Part shown: positions 23,791 to 36,024 of the stretch, in pieces
Layout: every line of letters begins with the position of its first letter
Position numbering within the stretch: the stretch's first letter is position 1
Origin: Siphlonurus alternatus
Taxonomy: Eukaryota > Arthropoda > Insecta > Ephemeroptera > Siphlonuridae
Assembly (NCBI GenBank): GCA_949825025.1
Contig: OX463786.1
Location: 12,743,309-12,807,308 of the forward strand
Reading direction: 5' to 3'
Length of the DNA stretch: 64,000 nt
Program-made: the position numbers and the translations under genes
The notes under the pieces: generated by a model
Databases searched by the model: none
Told to the model about the DNA's origin: nothing
Seen by the model: the letters and a program-made list of their open reading frames with translations, nothing else

Positions 23791-24241
23791 GTCCGTGAGC
23801 TGAAGGCACCAAAATGGCGGAATTTGGGCTCCGAAGAGGGCACCACCTAAAAGTGACAAAAATCGAAAGAGGACATTCTGGTGAATACAATGAGCCTAAT
23901 TTGACCTCTTAAATTCGTCCAGAACGCTTCCGGTGACGTCACAAAGATGGCGTCGGAGCATTAATTTTCACGCATATCCACTTTGTTATGATCTGCTCCG
24001 GATCATTCAATTTTTGTTCTAGAGGAAAAATCATTAACATATCATACAAAGTGGATATGCGTGAAAATTAATGCTCCGACGCCATCTTTGTGACGTCACC
24101 GGAAGCGTTCTGGACGAATTTAAGAGGTCAAATTAGGTTCATTGTATTCACCACAATGTCCTCTTTCGATTTTTGTCACTTTTAGGCGGTGCCCTCTCCG
24201 GAGCCCAAATTCCGCCATTTTGGTGCCTTCAGCTCACGGAC
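23791..24241. repeat. Near-perfect 451-bp hairpin element
   Basis: GTCCGTGAGCTGAAGGCACC at the left is mirrored by GGTGCCTTCAGCTCACGGAC at the right, and the arms stay almost identical for about 190 bp each. TGACGTCA lies in both arms (about 23933 and 24091). The flanks are TATATTA on the left and TATATATTA on the right. It is less AT-rich than the host DNA. The high arm identity implies recent insertion or arm homogenisation. Confidence 0.85.
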
Positions 24242-24417
24242 TATATATTAGTATTGTTACACCACACCTCCATATATATATATATATATAGACTTCGTGG
24301 TAACGTCTACAAAGCAAGAGTAAAGTTCGTAGTGTCTAGAGTGTACCTAATTATTCTAATTAACAGGTTTTCTTTAAAGTATTAAGAATTATTAGATGCA
24401 ATTAAAAATATATTTAC

Positions 24418-25326
24418 CTTGTTTGTTACCGCTCCGCAGATTCCAATTATCAAAACAAGACGAAAGAACCCTTCCATTGCAATGAATGCGAAAGTGAATT
24501 GTAAAATAAAAGTAGATTCATTACTTCCAACTGAGTTAATTATAGTAACATGTGCTGTAATATTGTGTATGAAAAGATTAAGTAAATGGGTCAACAAAAA
24601 TACAGAAATTGACCCAGACCAAATATTTTGAGCCTCACTAATAGAAATATAAGAATATCGTAGTTGCTGAAGTCGAATTATGGAACAAAATTTAAATTTA
24701 TTTTCATTAATTTCTTGTAAATTTAAATTAATTAAATTAAATCTGTAATAAAATTCATAACAAATAGTGAATATTAACATTTGTAACATTAAATGTATGC
24801 AAAAAAATATATTTTGTAAATTGTAATAAATAAAATTATAAAATGAATAATTTGGCTCGATAAACATGTAAAATATGGACAATATTGCTGTAAAAATAAA
24901 ATAGGAAATGATGTAAAATTTTACATAAATATAATAATCTCCATTATCAAGAAAACTATCTGCTTTTGCCAGCTTGAATAATATAATTTCCATAATTTTA
25001 CATGATTTTAGAGAAAATATAAATAAAATAATAAAAGACAGAAATAACACACAACGAAATGTTAAAAATGTAATATTGCGATATCCCCATTTTATATCTT
25101 TACTGTTTTTATTTTCTAAATAATCATTCATACTAGACATAATATTTAAAAAAATCAAACTACTTAGTAGTAAAATTACTGTAGCAGAAATAATACTTGT
25201 AAATTTTGATGTTTTAAATTTCAAATTTTTATAATCTATTTTAGAATAAGGTAAGATGCACAAAACTTTAGCTAATTTCAATACAAACGATAGCCTTTGC
25301 ATGACATTTTGTTTCGCTGCACACAT
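24418..25326 (-). CDS. Gr locus B, first exon B9
   Basis: This 303-codon first exon starts at MCAAKQNVMQRLSFVLKLA. It is the first of the second group, which ends ICGAVTNK; the donor is GTAAAT. It has LPYSKIDYKNLK, a KWGYRNITFLTFR motif before TM2, YYRFNLINLNLQEI and SEAQNIWSGSISVFLL before TM5. The spliced product would be 371 residues. A conserved promoter-like block lies upstream. Confidence 0.93.
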
Positions 25327-25366
25327 TTTAACTTCAGTACCGGCTGATGGAAAAAATACACTGATA
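25327..25366 (-). promoter_or_regulatory. Conserved upstream block and initiator of B9
   Basis: ATATCAGTGTATTTTTTCC, then ATCAGCCGGTACTGAAG, reach to the ATG. TCAGT at 25364-25360 fits the arthropod initiator. Farther up, TTAAAGTAATTG is shared with B10 and B11. Confidence 0.5.
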
Positions 25367-26779
25367 TGTTTTACAAAGAAAGCAATTACTTTAAGAAAAT
25401 ATCAAACATTCATTGCAATTTAAAATATATAAGACCAGTGTATTACTAAATATATTATACAACTTTGAGTAATTGCTTTTACTAGATATTGGATAATATG
25501 TATTATATAAATTCAATATACCATCAAGTACTGAACATTTCTCAGAAGTATCATAAGTTATGTATAAATAGCACAAGTGTAATGCAATAAAAAATATTAA
25601 CACTAGTTCATAATTTAACACATGCATGTATATAACAGTTGCCAAGATTTGGATTTTATTTTGTTTTTAAACTAAAGCTATTTTTTATATAAATGATAAC
25701 ATTTACAAGCTATTTTGTTTTATTTTATTACATACGTTTATAGCTGTAATTTCAACTAATGGGTAAACTATATGGATGTATTACTGTGTAATCCACGTAG
25801 ACTAATATGTATCAAAAGATGAACTATTTCCCAATCCGATATTGATAAGATTAATAATCATTTATAACTTATTTATAATATTAGCTGGTGGTATATCTAA
25901 TTTTCAAACTTTTGACACTTCAATGTGTTATATTGTATATTTACTATGTTTTACTACCAAAAAGTGTAGGAATTTTGATTTTTATTTCATTTTTGGTTAA
26001 ATTTGAAGATAAAAATTTTCCTTTTAAAAAAAAGTGTACAATTAATATTAGCTACACAATTCAGATATGTATATACTTACTTTCCAGAATGAGATAAAAA
26101 AGGAAAGCTAATTAATTTTATGCACAATTAAATCAGACACTGGTAAAAAAAAATTGTGGTGTCCTGAGATAGACTTCTTTAAAAGCAGTACTATATTATA
26201 GTAGGTACAGTACATTGACATATCTCCACCATTTTACATATATAATTATATCGACGTGGTAACGAAAAAATATCGTAACTCCATTGGTAAGCAAAATGGA
26301 GTTTTTTTGCATTTTTTCACTACCACGTCGATAAATTATAAATTGCAATTCGGAATTTCTATATAGCACTGTCGATTGCACAAAAGTCTAAAGCAAAATT
26401 ATTTTTGCCTTATTGAATAATAATCAAATTTATATTTAATTAGTATAGCTTTTAATAATTTTTAAATCAAGACCAATGTTGAACCAATTTTCGATCTAAA
26501 ATAAGTACATATAGTCATCTCGGCTTATCTTTGGTTTGAAGTCATGAACATTTTCCTTTATCTTGTACTACAATATTAATGGGAGGTCGCGTGAAGTCAA
26601 ACCATAGACAAGCTAAGACAACTATACTGTACATCAATATTCATGCAATTTATAACAGAAAAGCCCTAATTTGAAAATTGTTGAACAAATTTCAATTAAA
26701 AATTAGCAATACGTTAGTTTTGCCACCATTACACCTTAATTAATTTAAATAAAAAATATTCAGAACTTTAAACAATTAC
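25367..26779. other. Spacer between B9 and B10
   Basis: About 1.4 kb of AT-rich spacer. It holds an imperfect hairpin around 26245-26342 (ATCGACGTGGTA / TACCACGTCGAT). Short plus- and minus-strand ORFs in it are not recognisable. No constant exon was found. Confidence 0.5.
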
Positions 26780-27676
26780 CTTGTTTGTTACTGCTCCGCA
26801 AATTCCGATTATCAAAACAAGACGTAGAAATCCTTCCATTGCAAAGAATGCATAAGTAAATTTCATCATAAAATTAGACTCTGTACTTTCAAGCGAGGTA
26901 ATTATATTAAGATGTTCTTTAATACATTGAATGAAAAGTTTTAGTAAATGAGCCAACAAAAATACGGAAATTGAACTAGACCAAATACCTTGAGCTTCGC
27001 TTATACAAATATAGGCATTTCTTAATTGTTTAACTTGAACTATAGAACGTACCTCAAATTTATTTTTACAAATTTCTTGTAAATTTATATTAATTAAATT
27101 AAATCTATAATAAATTTCATAACCTATAATAAATGATAAAATTTCTAACATTAAATGAATAGAAAATATTAAATGTTTGCATATTAAATTAAGAAACAAA
27201 CTATGATTTCGCTCAATTAGACAACCCAACATTATTGTTTCAAAAATGAATATACAAATTGTATATATTTTTATATACTTATAATGTGTCCCAATTTTTA
27301 GGAACTTATCTGCTTTTGCTAACTTAACTAACGTAATTTCTATTATTTTACACGAATTAAGAGAGAATACAAATGCCATAATATAAGACAATAAAAGCAC
27401 AAAACGAAAGACTAAAAATGTAATATAACGATATCCCCACTGAACATTTTTGATGTTTTTGCTTTCCAGATAAACATTTATGTCAATTACAATTTGTGAA
27501 CAATATACACTAATTAGTAGCAACAATACTGTAGCACAAATAACAGTTGTAAGTTTTGATGTTTTAAGCTTCATATTTTTATAATCTATTTTAGAATATG
27601 GTAAGATGCATAAAACTTTAGCTAATTTTAATACAAACGATAGCTTATGTATGACATTTTGTTTCGATGAACACAT
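26780..27676 (-). CDS. Gr locus B, first exon B10
   Basis: This 299-codon first exon starts at MCSSKQNVIHKL, not at an upstream ATG that falls beyond the promoter-like block. It ends ICGAVTNK with donor GTAATT. It has SEAQGIWSSSISVFLLAHLL before TM5. The first 110 or so residues are nearly identical to B11 (KLTTVICATVL...CSQIVIDINVYL), but the C-terminal third is clearly different, which suggests 5'-half gene conversion. The spliced product would be 367 residues. Confidence 0.93.
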
Positions 27677-27717
27677 TTTTAGCTCTATTACTGACTGATA
27701 GAAAATGTAGACTGATA
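27677..27717 (-). promoter_or_regulatory. Conserved upstream block and initiator of B10
   Basis: TATCAGTCTACATTTTC, then TATCAGTCAGTAATAGAGC, end at AAAAATG. The initiator TCAGT is at 27715-27711. TTAAAGTAATTGTTT lies upstream, as in B11. Confidence 0.55.
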
Positions 27718-28616
27718 TATCTGACACTTGATAAACAATTACTTTAACATCATAACAAACATTCATTGCTTTAGATTGTAAAATATCATTATTAATATTT
27801 TTATAAACTTCTCACAATTTTATTATTATTTTCATCAATAATAATATGTGTCTATTATTATGTAGTTTACATGAGGTTATGCGTATACAATACATTGTTA
27901 TTCACGATAAGTAATAAGACTAATAATTTATTCATTTGTACTTTATAATGGGATATAATTTTTGCATTCAATTTTGTATATAATACACTTTTTTTTTTGT
28001 ACCCGATAGCATATCAATTATTGCATTTTGATTAAATTTTTTTAGTTAATTTGACGAGAAAATATTAAAAAAAATCACCAACTATAATATATAATATTAT
28101 ATAATTTGAAAACACAATTAATGAAGAAAAGAAACAAATAAAAGGAAGTTGATTAAACGACACATGATATAGATATAGGCAAGGTTCTTGCTGTCTCGAG
28201 GTATATAATATATACTGTACCTTAAGAAGAACAAGGTATAAGGCGATTAGTTGAAACGCATGACAACAATGTTAATCTTTCAACATAATTTTTTAATCAA
28301 TTTTGAACTTGATGATTTACCTATAGCACTTAAGTCGAGATAAGTAGTTGGTCTGATGTGCAAATTTATTAAACTTTGAATTAAAAAAAAACATGTATTA
28401 TTATTAGAAATTTTTCTCAATTAAAAAAAAAAAGATTTGTTTTTTTTTTTTTTTCAATAAATCAAGGTTTTATATTGATACCATATTGTACGATATTAAT
28501 TATACCGATATTCATGCATTTAGCAAAGCTCTAAAATATGATTTATATATTAAAATTTAAAGATATGCAATTGTTGCCACCCACCAGCAATGCACTTAGT
28601 TCCCTTAAAGTGACAC
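27718..28616. other. Spacer between B10 and B11, left part
   Basis: AT-rich spacer with A/T homopolymer runs (28380-28460). No gene or constant exon was seen. Confidence 0.5.
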
Positions 28617-28868
28617 AGGCCTCAAATTAGAGTCACCAAGTGTTGTTCGAATATATAATTAACATTCGCATATTTTGCATCGTTCTTCTTCACGCGCGGT
28701 GCAGGCGTGCGAAGTTGCGGTACAAAGTAAGAAATTTAGTCCTTTCTGACGTCATCAAAAGGGCCTTCTTTCAGTGCAACTTCGCACGGTCGCACCGCGG
28801 ATAAAATTAATGCGAATGTTGTACTCGAGCAACACTTTGGTGACTGTCTAATTTGTAATTTGAGGCCC
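28617..28868. repeat. Imperfect inverted-repeat element
   Basis: The ends CAGGCCTCAAATTA and AATTTGAGGCCCG are inverted. CACGCGCGGTGCAGGCGTGC and the region TGCGAAGTTGC mirror CGCACGGTCGCACCGCGG. TGACGTCA is at the centre (about 28748). Confidence 0.65.
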
Positions 28869-29075
28869 GTATACAGTATTACAAATCTTATAGTTTACGT
28901 GTGGATTTAACTGCGCACGGCAGACATCTTGAAAATAAATATTAAGGATCTTATATATGGATGCCGCCATTCAGTCCAGACTGTCTTGAGCTGGCGCCAT
29001 AGTGTCTACAGGTATTCTAAGATTTGTTAGATATACCTTTCAAATAAGAAGAAATACAGAAACTAAATAAATTAC

Positions 29076-29984
29076 CTTATTAGTTACCGCTCCACAGATG
29101 CAAGGAATTAATACAAGACGGATGAATCCTTCTATTGCAACAAGTGCATACGTTAAGTACAAAATAAAAGTACCCTCTGCAGTGCCAATTACACTGAATA
29201 TATTTGCATGTACTGTTATATTGTGAATTAATATTTTCGTCAAATTAATTAAGAGAAATACGGAAATTGAATTAGACCAATTACCTTGTGCCTCACTTAT
29301 AAAAACATACGCATTTCGTAATTGTTTAATTATAATTATGGAATGCATCTCAATTTTATTTTTATAATTTTTTTGTAAATTTAAGTTAATTAAATTAAAT
29401 CTGTAATAAGTTTCATAATTTATAGTAATTGATAAAATTTCTAACATTAAATGTACAGAAAAAATTAAATGCTTACAAATTAAATTAATATCAATTAAAA
29501 ATGTGTGATTTCGTTCATTAAAAATAAAGCATACAAATATTATTGTTTCAAAAATGAAATAAATAATTACGAATAATTTTACATATTTATAATAATTTCC
29601 ATTATCTAGAAACTTATCTGCCTTTGCTAACTTAACTAATATAAGTTCTATTATTTTACACGAATTAAGAGAAAATACAAATGCCAAAATAAAAGACAAC
29701 AAGAGCACAAAACGAAAGACTAAAAATGTAATATAACGATATCCCCACTGAACATTTTTGATGTTTTTGTTATCAAGATAAACATTTATGTCAATTACAA
29801 TTTGTGAACAATATACACTAATTAGTAGCATCAAAACTGTAGCACAAATAACAGTTGTAAGTTTTGACGTTTTAAACTTCATATTTTTATAATCTATTTT
29901 AGAATACGGTAAGATGCATAAAACTTTAGCTAATTTTAATACAAAAGATAGCCTATGCATTATATTTTCTTTAGCTGCACACAT
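29076..29984 (-). CDS. Gr locus B, first exon B11
   Basis: This 303-codon first exon starts at MCAAKENIMHRL. It ends CICGAVTNK, with a Pro-Cys replacing the usual IG before it, and donor GTAATT. It carries VQWGYRYITFLVFRF, SEAQGNWSNSISVFLLINLT and YYRFNLINLNLQ. At DNA level the N-terminal half matches B10 at roughly 95% by eye. The spliced product would be 371 residues. Confidence 0.92.
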
Positions 29985-30028
29985 TTTTTTTAGCTCTAAT
30001 GCCGACTGGTGGAAAATGTAGACTGACA
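29985..30028 (-). promoter_or_regulatory. Conserved upstream block and initiator of B11
   Basis: TGTCAGTCTACATTTTCC, then ACCAGTCGGCATTAGAGC, end at the ATG. The initiator TCAGT is at 30026-30022. TTAAAGTAATTGTTT lies upstream. Confidence 0.55.
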
Positions 30029-31439
30029 AAAGAAAACAATTACTTTAATAAAATATAATGAATTGCACCATAAAAGGTTCTTGAAATATTACACCAATTT
30101 TTACTACTAAAGTATTAATACATCATTTTACAAAAACAATATAGCGATTACTTTTATAATAAATTAGATAATATGTAAATATATTATTATGTGTCACTTT
30201 TTTTGTAGAATTCATTACCATCAGTACATTCATCATTACTAATTTATATAATGGGAAGCTTTGACGTTGACGTCATATTACCTTTGCCCTATAATTTACT
30301 ATGAGGTACCAAGAAATTGAGCTTACGTAAGATCCTATATAATATTTAGCAATTTTTCGATCGCAAATTGTTACTTTCTAAGGTCTCATTTAAAGAATGC
30401 GAACTAAAAGTGTATACACTTCAAACACTAATTTAGTACAAATACTTATTTTAAATGAGACAACTTTACTGTAAACTAGCGCCAACACTTCGTAGTGTCA
30501 AAAGTTGGAAACATTTGCATCAGCTGATCAATGTTAAAAAATTTAGTGTCTGTGTTAGTGTTTGAAGTTGCTATTTCAAACACTAAATACTAGACCCTTA
30601 AAATATTTGAACACTTGCGCTAATTGAGACAACAGTTAGTGTAAATATGGCGTCAACACTTCAAAAAATTGACAATCGATCGATAATGTGTTCAGTGTGC
30701 ATTTATGTGTATTGGCATTCAGCAACACTTCTTATATGGGCGTTTAAAATGTCGTATCGACACTAACCTTTTATGTTTGCTAGGGTGAAAAATTTATTAG
30801 TAGTCAGATTTCAATTTGATGTGAGTCTAAAAATTTCGCGGTAACTTCAGAGCGAGAAAACGTGCGCAGAAACGTTGCGCAGTTGTTGTACAGGAAGTCA
30901 AATAAACTTTTCTTCAGCAAACGAACATCCTTTATTAGAACATGGCGACTAAATCAGCTGATAACAGCTTACCGTTTTATAATTATAAATATTATATCGC
31001 GAGTAAGCTTCATAAATGTTTGTTGAATTTTAACAAATGTTCGTTAAACTTCTCTGGTTTCCTGGAATTAAGAGAGGTAGATATGCAATTTTGTTAATTT
31101 TTCAATTTTCCCACGTTTTCAAAAAAAAAAAAAAAAAAAAAAAATGAAGTTTTAATCTTATTGTTTTTAAAACGATAAACTATTTAATGTATAATACTAT
31201 AACATAACAACCAATGTTTTAATGGAAATTAAGTCATATATAGTTGTCATAAACCATATTAAAAATGTTATACAAAAAATTTATAGCGTTATAATTAATT
31301 ACAAGTAATGATTATTCAAGTACTTAATAAGTTCTTTAAATATGAACGAAACACTTACGCTTATAAGGCGAGTTGCACACAGTCTCTCGTATACATGTCG
31401 ATCGTCCGTTTCTAATTTAGAACAGATTCTATATTTCTT
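30029..31439. other. Spacer between B11 and B12 with an ACACT-rich patch
   Basis: This spacer has no gene. Between about 30405 and 30770 the motif AACACT or its complement AGTGTT recurs about a dozen times in both orientations. An A-run lies near 31121-31143. Nothing like a constant exon was seen. Confidence 0.45.
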
Positions 31440-31770
31440 ATCATTCGAAGACATACAATAAAGCTGTGTGCGCGGCTACACCTGATTGCTTAGGTTCTTG
31501 CCTTTTAAATCAAGCACCGCGATATCATGCGATCCTGTCAATCCTGTGTGAGACAAGTTTTATTACAGGAATATTTGTTAAAAATTGTTCCCCTGTCTTT
31601 GGACCATTGCACTTCCGGTTCATTGGCAAAATCTGTAGCGTCAATCTTGGCTGAGGTTTCCACGTTTCCCTCAGTCGCAGGCAAATGCCGGGATGGTTTG
31701 CAAGGCCGTAGCCGCCCAAGTTCCCGAGGAGTCCGTGAAACGCTCAAAAGTTAGGGTTTCAGAAGGTTTC
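31440..31770 (+). repeat. SINE-like element
   Basis: The part GAGGTTTCCACGTTTCCCTC then CAGGCAAATGCCGGGATGGT matches the body of the SINE at 46393, where it reads CAGGCAAATGCTGCG. The 5' part differs (GCTGTGTGCGCGGCTACACC), so the head may be of another type. Short ORFs on both strands here are taken as chance. Confidence 0.5.
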
Positions 31771-31846
31771 AAATTTAGTGAGTAATTAGTAAGTAGAAGT
31801 ACCCAATTGTGGTTTGATAAGAAAAATGTTAAAAAATAGCACTTAC

Positions 31847-32761
31847 CTTGCACGTTACGGCTCCACAGATTCCAGTGATAAAAAGAAGACGAAGAAATCC
31901 TTCTATTGAAATCAGTGCATATGCAAACTGCATTATAACAGAAGATTCCGGTGTGCCAACAGTGTTAATTATATTAACATGTATTGTAATATGGTGCATA
32001 AAGAGCTTTAGTAAATGAGCTAACAGGAATATTGAAATTGATCCAGACCAAATTCTCTGGGCCTCACTAATACAAATATAAGCATTTCGTAGCTGTTTAA
32101 TTCGAATTATGGAACAAAACTTAATTTCTTTTTTACGAATTTTCTGTAATTTTAAGTTAATTAAATTAAATCTAAAATAAAATTCATAACAAATAGTGAA
32201 TATTAATAATTCTAACGTTAAATTTGAATAAAATAATAATTGTTGGAAAAATAATGTTATGTAATACAAAACATCATAATTTGGATTAATGAAAATAAAA
32301 CATCCATCTTTAAATATTTCAAAAATAAAAAAACAAATTATATAGATTTTCCCATATTTATGATAATGATTATTTCCAGTTTTTAGAAAATTATCTGCTT
32401 TTGATAGATTAATTAACACACTTTCTAATATTTTACATGATTTTAAAGAAAATAAAAGGGCCGTAATGTACGAAAATGTTACAACAAAATAATATACTAA
32501 AACTGTAATGTTACTGTATCCCCATTTAATATCTTTATATATCCTTTTTTCTAAATATTCACTTATTGAAGACTTAACTCCCAAACAATATACAATGGAT
32601 AGCAACAAAATAATAGATAAACAAATAAAATTTGTAAATTTTGACTTTCTAAGTTTCAGATTCTTATAATCTAATTTAGAATACGGTAAAATGCAAAATA
32701 TTTTAGCTAATTTCAATATAAATGATAATCTATTAATTATATTTTGTTTCGCTGAATACAT
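31847..32761 (-). CDS. Gr locus B, first exon B12
   Basis: This 305-codon first exon starts at MYSAKQNIINRL; Tyr replaces Cys2. It ends ICGAVTCK with donor GTAAGT, the strongest donor match in the array. It has DIKWGYSNITVLVYYF, CYEFYFRFNLINLKLQKI and SEAQRIWSGSISIFLLAHLL. A SINE-like element lies about 80 bp inside the intron. The spliced product would be 373 residues. Confidence 0.92.
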
Positions 32762-32801
32762 TTTAACTCTATTACCGACTGAGTGAAAATGTAGACTGAA
32801 A
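32762..32801 (-). promoter_or_regulatory. Conserved upstream block and initiator of B12
   Basis: TTTCAGTCTACATTTTC, then ACTCAGTCGGTAATAGAG, end at TTAAAATG. The initiator TCAGT is at 32799-32795. Confidence 0.55.
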
Positions 32802-33557
32802 TTTGTCATTTCAAACGTTAAAAAATATAAAACATTCATTGCTTAAATGAATAATATCTTTTGGCTATTCTTCAAATTACTTTGAAATTCAATAATAATA
32901 ATATTAAATTTATACAATAGAAATGCTTTTATCGTAGATTAGATAATATACATTAATTCTTGTATATGATACAATTTATTATCATCAAGTGGATTTCTTC
33001 TTGTAAATTATAAATTATGTATATTATAAAAATTTATAAATAATATCAAAAGTGTACATTCACGCACGCCACGTAGCGGCAGATAGGAAAACTGATAAAA
33101 TTGCTGAATATCATTCTGGCTCATATTATACATGTTATATTATATAATATACTATACATATATTACATAGACATAGTATTTAATCCATTGTCACTATTAA
33201 CTACGTATTTCCATGCGAGAATAATGGTTATGTATATTAAAAAAACTTATTTTTGTTTTTTACTAAATTGTGCTTTATATAATCATTATATTTATGATGA
33301 ATATATTTTATTTCATTTTATTATCTCTTTCATGTGAAATACAGAATACATAAAATAATGTATTACTATATAATGTATTACTATGTAAATATATTAAGTC
33401 AAAAGTAAGAAACTGTGCCCATGGGGCATATGAAAAAGATTGCTAAGCAGTCCATTCACAGGATTGTGTCCATTCACCCGAATGTTAATTTAATTAATTG
33501 TTAATCAGAATTCCTTTTGAGACTTTCATTTTGTACAGTTATTGTAAATAATACTGG
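32802..33557. other. Spacer between B12 and the MITE at 33558
   Basis: AT-rich spacer. A 78-codon plus-strand ORF at 33101-33337 is low-complexity and has no recognisable feature. No constant exon. Confidence 0.45.
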
Positions 33558-33712
33558 AACACTTGGCATGTTGTTGAAATGAGCACCATCATCCAAATAT
33601 CTGGCAACACAGTTATAGAGTTCAGGCGATTCACGGTCGTTTCCTCCACCTTCTCCCAGTATACAATAATTAATATACAGTGGTGGTTACTTTGACGCCA
33701 AGTGTCCCAGTC
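33558..33712. repeat. Small MITE with GGRACACTTGGC ends
   Basis: The ends TGGAACACTTGGC and GCCAAGTGTCCCA are inverted about 155 bp apart. The interior is not palindromic and has no open frame of note. This is the only copy I noticed in the window. Confidence 0.5.
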
Positions 33713-34656
33713 TTACATATTTGTACCATCAACATAGAAAAACATTGCTGATACAACACTACTGCCATCTGTTAGCGTGGGAAGTTTTTAGGAGTGCCAA
33801 AATACACGTGTACAGAGGAAAACATAATTAGCATAATTTTTTCTTTACACCATTTAGAAAATTGGCTGTTTAAATAATTAATTTATGTATTAAACACAGT
33901 ACAGGAAAGATAGTAGCCAAACTCCTATACCTGCGCTACGGGGGAGCTGAAGTCAATTTTTGACACTTTTTGAATATTGGGTTAAGAGCTTATTTTTTTT
34001 TTTTGTAAAAAATACTAGATTTTTTTTTTCTAATATTTTAGTGAAAGTTTCACTGTGCTAGCTTTAATAATTTCCGAGTTAGAGCAGATTATAGTTGATT
34101 CTCCTATACCATATAACATTGGTCGTGCCCCTTTCCTATGATTTTAACATTGCGGCGGACAAACATGCCGTTGACGCGACCAGTTTTCGACTTCGATTCT
34201 AACATACGACTTTCTCTACTATCTTCTCTGTACTGTGGTATTAAAGTTATTTCTGTACATATTTTTTGTTGAGGAGAGTAAAAAAAAACATTTATTTGAC
34301 AATTATGATGTGTACAATATTGACGATTTTTACAATCTTATGTGAATAATAATAAAATTATTATTTTTTTTTATGACATGTATGTTATGTTGAATTATCT
34401 TGTGAGATAAATAAAAAATATTTGAATTTGAGTGACATAGATATAAAATATATAGCATTATTAGAGAAAATATATATCATTTAATCAAATATATTTTATA
34501 TTTTCTGATTATAGTCTGGTCTATGAAAATATTAGCTGAAAATGAATTTAAAGTACATCAACATATATTATGTTAAATTAAATATATCCTTTAAAGTTAG
34601 AAAGAAATTGCATTAAAAATTGTTTTTATGGTAATATAAAATAGTATATTGTTTAC
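33713..34656. other. Spacer between MITE and B13
   Basis: No gene or constant exon. The section 33780-34240 is less AT-rich (GGAGCTGAAGTCAATTTTTG, GCGACCAGTTTTCGACTTCG) and may be old repeat, but no ends were found. Confidence 0.4.
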
Positions 34657-36024
34657 CTTGTATGTTACCGCTCCACAGATCCCAGTAATTAGGACAAGAC
34701 GAATTATTGCTTGTATTGAAATGAGTGCATACGATAATAACACGATTGTAGTACAATTTGAACCACCAATTAGGTTTATTATAGAAACGTTTATTGAAAT
34801 ATTTAGAAGGAAAAGTTCCGTCAAATGAGCCAAAAGAATGATTGAAATTGAGCTAGACCAAATAATTTGAGATTCACTGACAAAAATATAAGCATTTCGA
34901 AGTTCTTTAATTCGAATTATAGAACAAAATTCAAATTTTTGTTTACTAAATTCTAGTATATTTAAGTTAATTAAATAAAATCTATAATAAAATTCATAAC
35001 TTATAGTAATTATTAAAATTTCTTTCATTAAATGTATAGAAAATAGTAAAATTTGAGATAAAAAGTTAAATAAGTTAAAAAAATCATACCTTTGATCAAT
35101 AAAAAATAAAATACCCAATTTAATTATTTCAAGTGATATATAAAAAATTAGATTAATTATAAAATATTTATAATAATTTCCAGTTTGAAGAAACCTATCT
35201 GCTTTTACTAAATTTTCTAGTATAATTTCTAATGTTTTACATGATTTAAATGAAAAAATAAATGACGTAATGAAGGTTGATAATGGACAAGTAGCATCAA
35301 TTTTTTTTATTAGCTCAATCGAAAGAGGAGGTCGAAAAATACACCTGTGAATTTTATGCAATTTTTATTCGTACTGCATCATGGCTAAAACAGAGATGTA
35401 AAGAGGACACTTGACTGAGAGGCGGCGCCCGTGACGCCTGTGACGTCATTGAACTGTTTGGTCAAACAAACGATCGACTTTATAACGCTTCTAAACAACC
35501 ACGTTGCTATGGAAACAAGCAACAATTAATTTATTGTTTACAAGTGTTATATAGACGATCGTTTGTTTGACCGGACAGTTCAATGACGTCATAGGCGTCA
35601 CGGGCGCCGCCTCTCGGTCAAGTGTCCTCTTTACATCTCTGTTTTAGCCATGATGCAGTACGAATAAAAAGCGCATAAAATTCACAGGTGTATTTTTCGA
35701 CCTTCTCTTTCGATTGAGCTAATAAAAAAAATTGATGCTACTTGTCCATTGAACAAAACGAAATACTAAAAATGTTACTTTACTATGAATTCTTTCAACA
35801 TCTTTACTCATTTCTAAATACAAGTTTATATCAAACACAATTTGTGAACAAAGCACACAAGTAAGTAAAAATAACACTGTAGTACACACAACAGTTGTAA
35901 ATTTTGATGTTTTGAATTTAATTTTATTATAATCAATTTTAGAATACGGTACGATGCATAAGATTTTAGAAATTTTAAATAAAAACGATAATTTTTGGAT
36001 TATATTTTTCTTTTCTGCACACAT
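34657..36024 (-). pseudogene. Gr locus B, first exon B13, split by a MITE
   Basis: The N-terminal part (36024 down to 35749, MCAEKKNIIQKL) and C-terminal part (35283 down to 34657, ending ICGAVTYK) are separated by a 465-bp palindromic element. Leaving it out joins FRFVQ to LSTFITSF, exactly where B14 reads FRFLQLSSFLTSF, and gives 301 uninterrupted codons. The element contains stop codons, so the allele shown is null. The donor (GTAAAC) and SESQIIWSSSISIILLAHL are intact. No other lesion was seen, so the damage is recent or polymorphic. Confidence 0.9.
35284..35748. mobile_element. MITE family D inserted in exon B13
   Basis: It is a 465-bp near-palindrome with ends TGGACAAGTAGCATCAA and TTGATGCTACTTGTCCA, and inner TTAGCTCAATCGAAAGAG mirrored. 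TGACGTCA occurs in both arms (about 35441 and 35583). No target-site duplication is obvious, because the exon rejoins without extra residues. A diverged copy is at 62170-62640. Confidence 0.88.

Noticed and set aside
26245..26342. Hairpin as a possible structured RNA gene
   Set aside because: The stem is short and imperfect and no conserved RNA family feature was seen.
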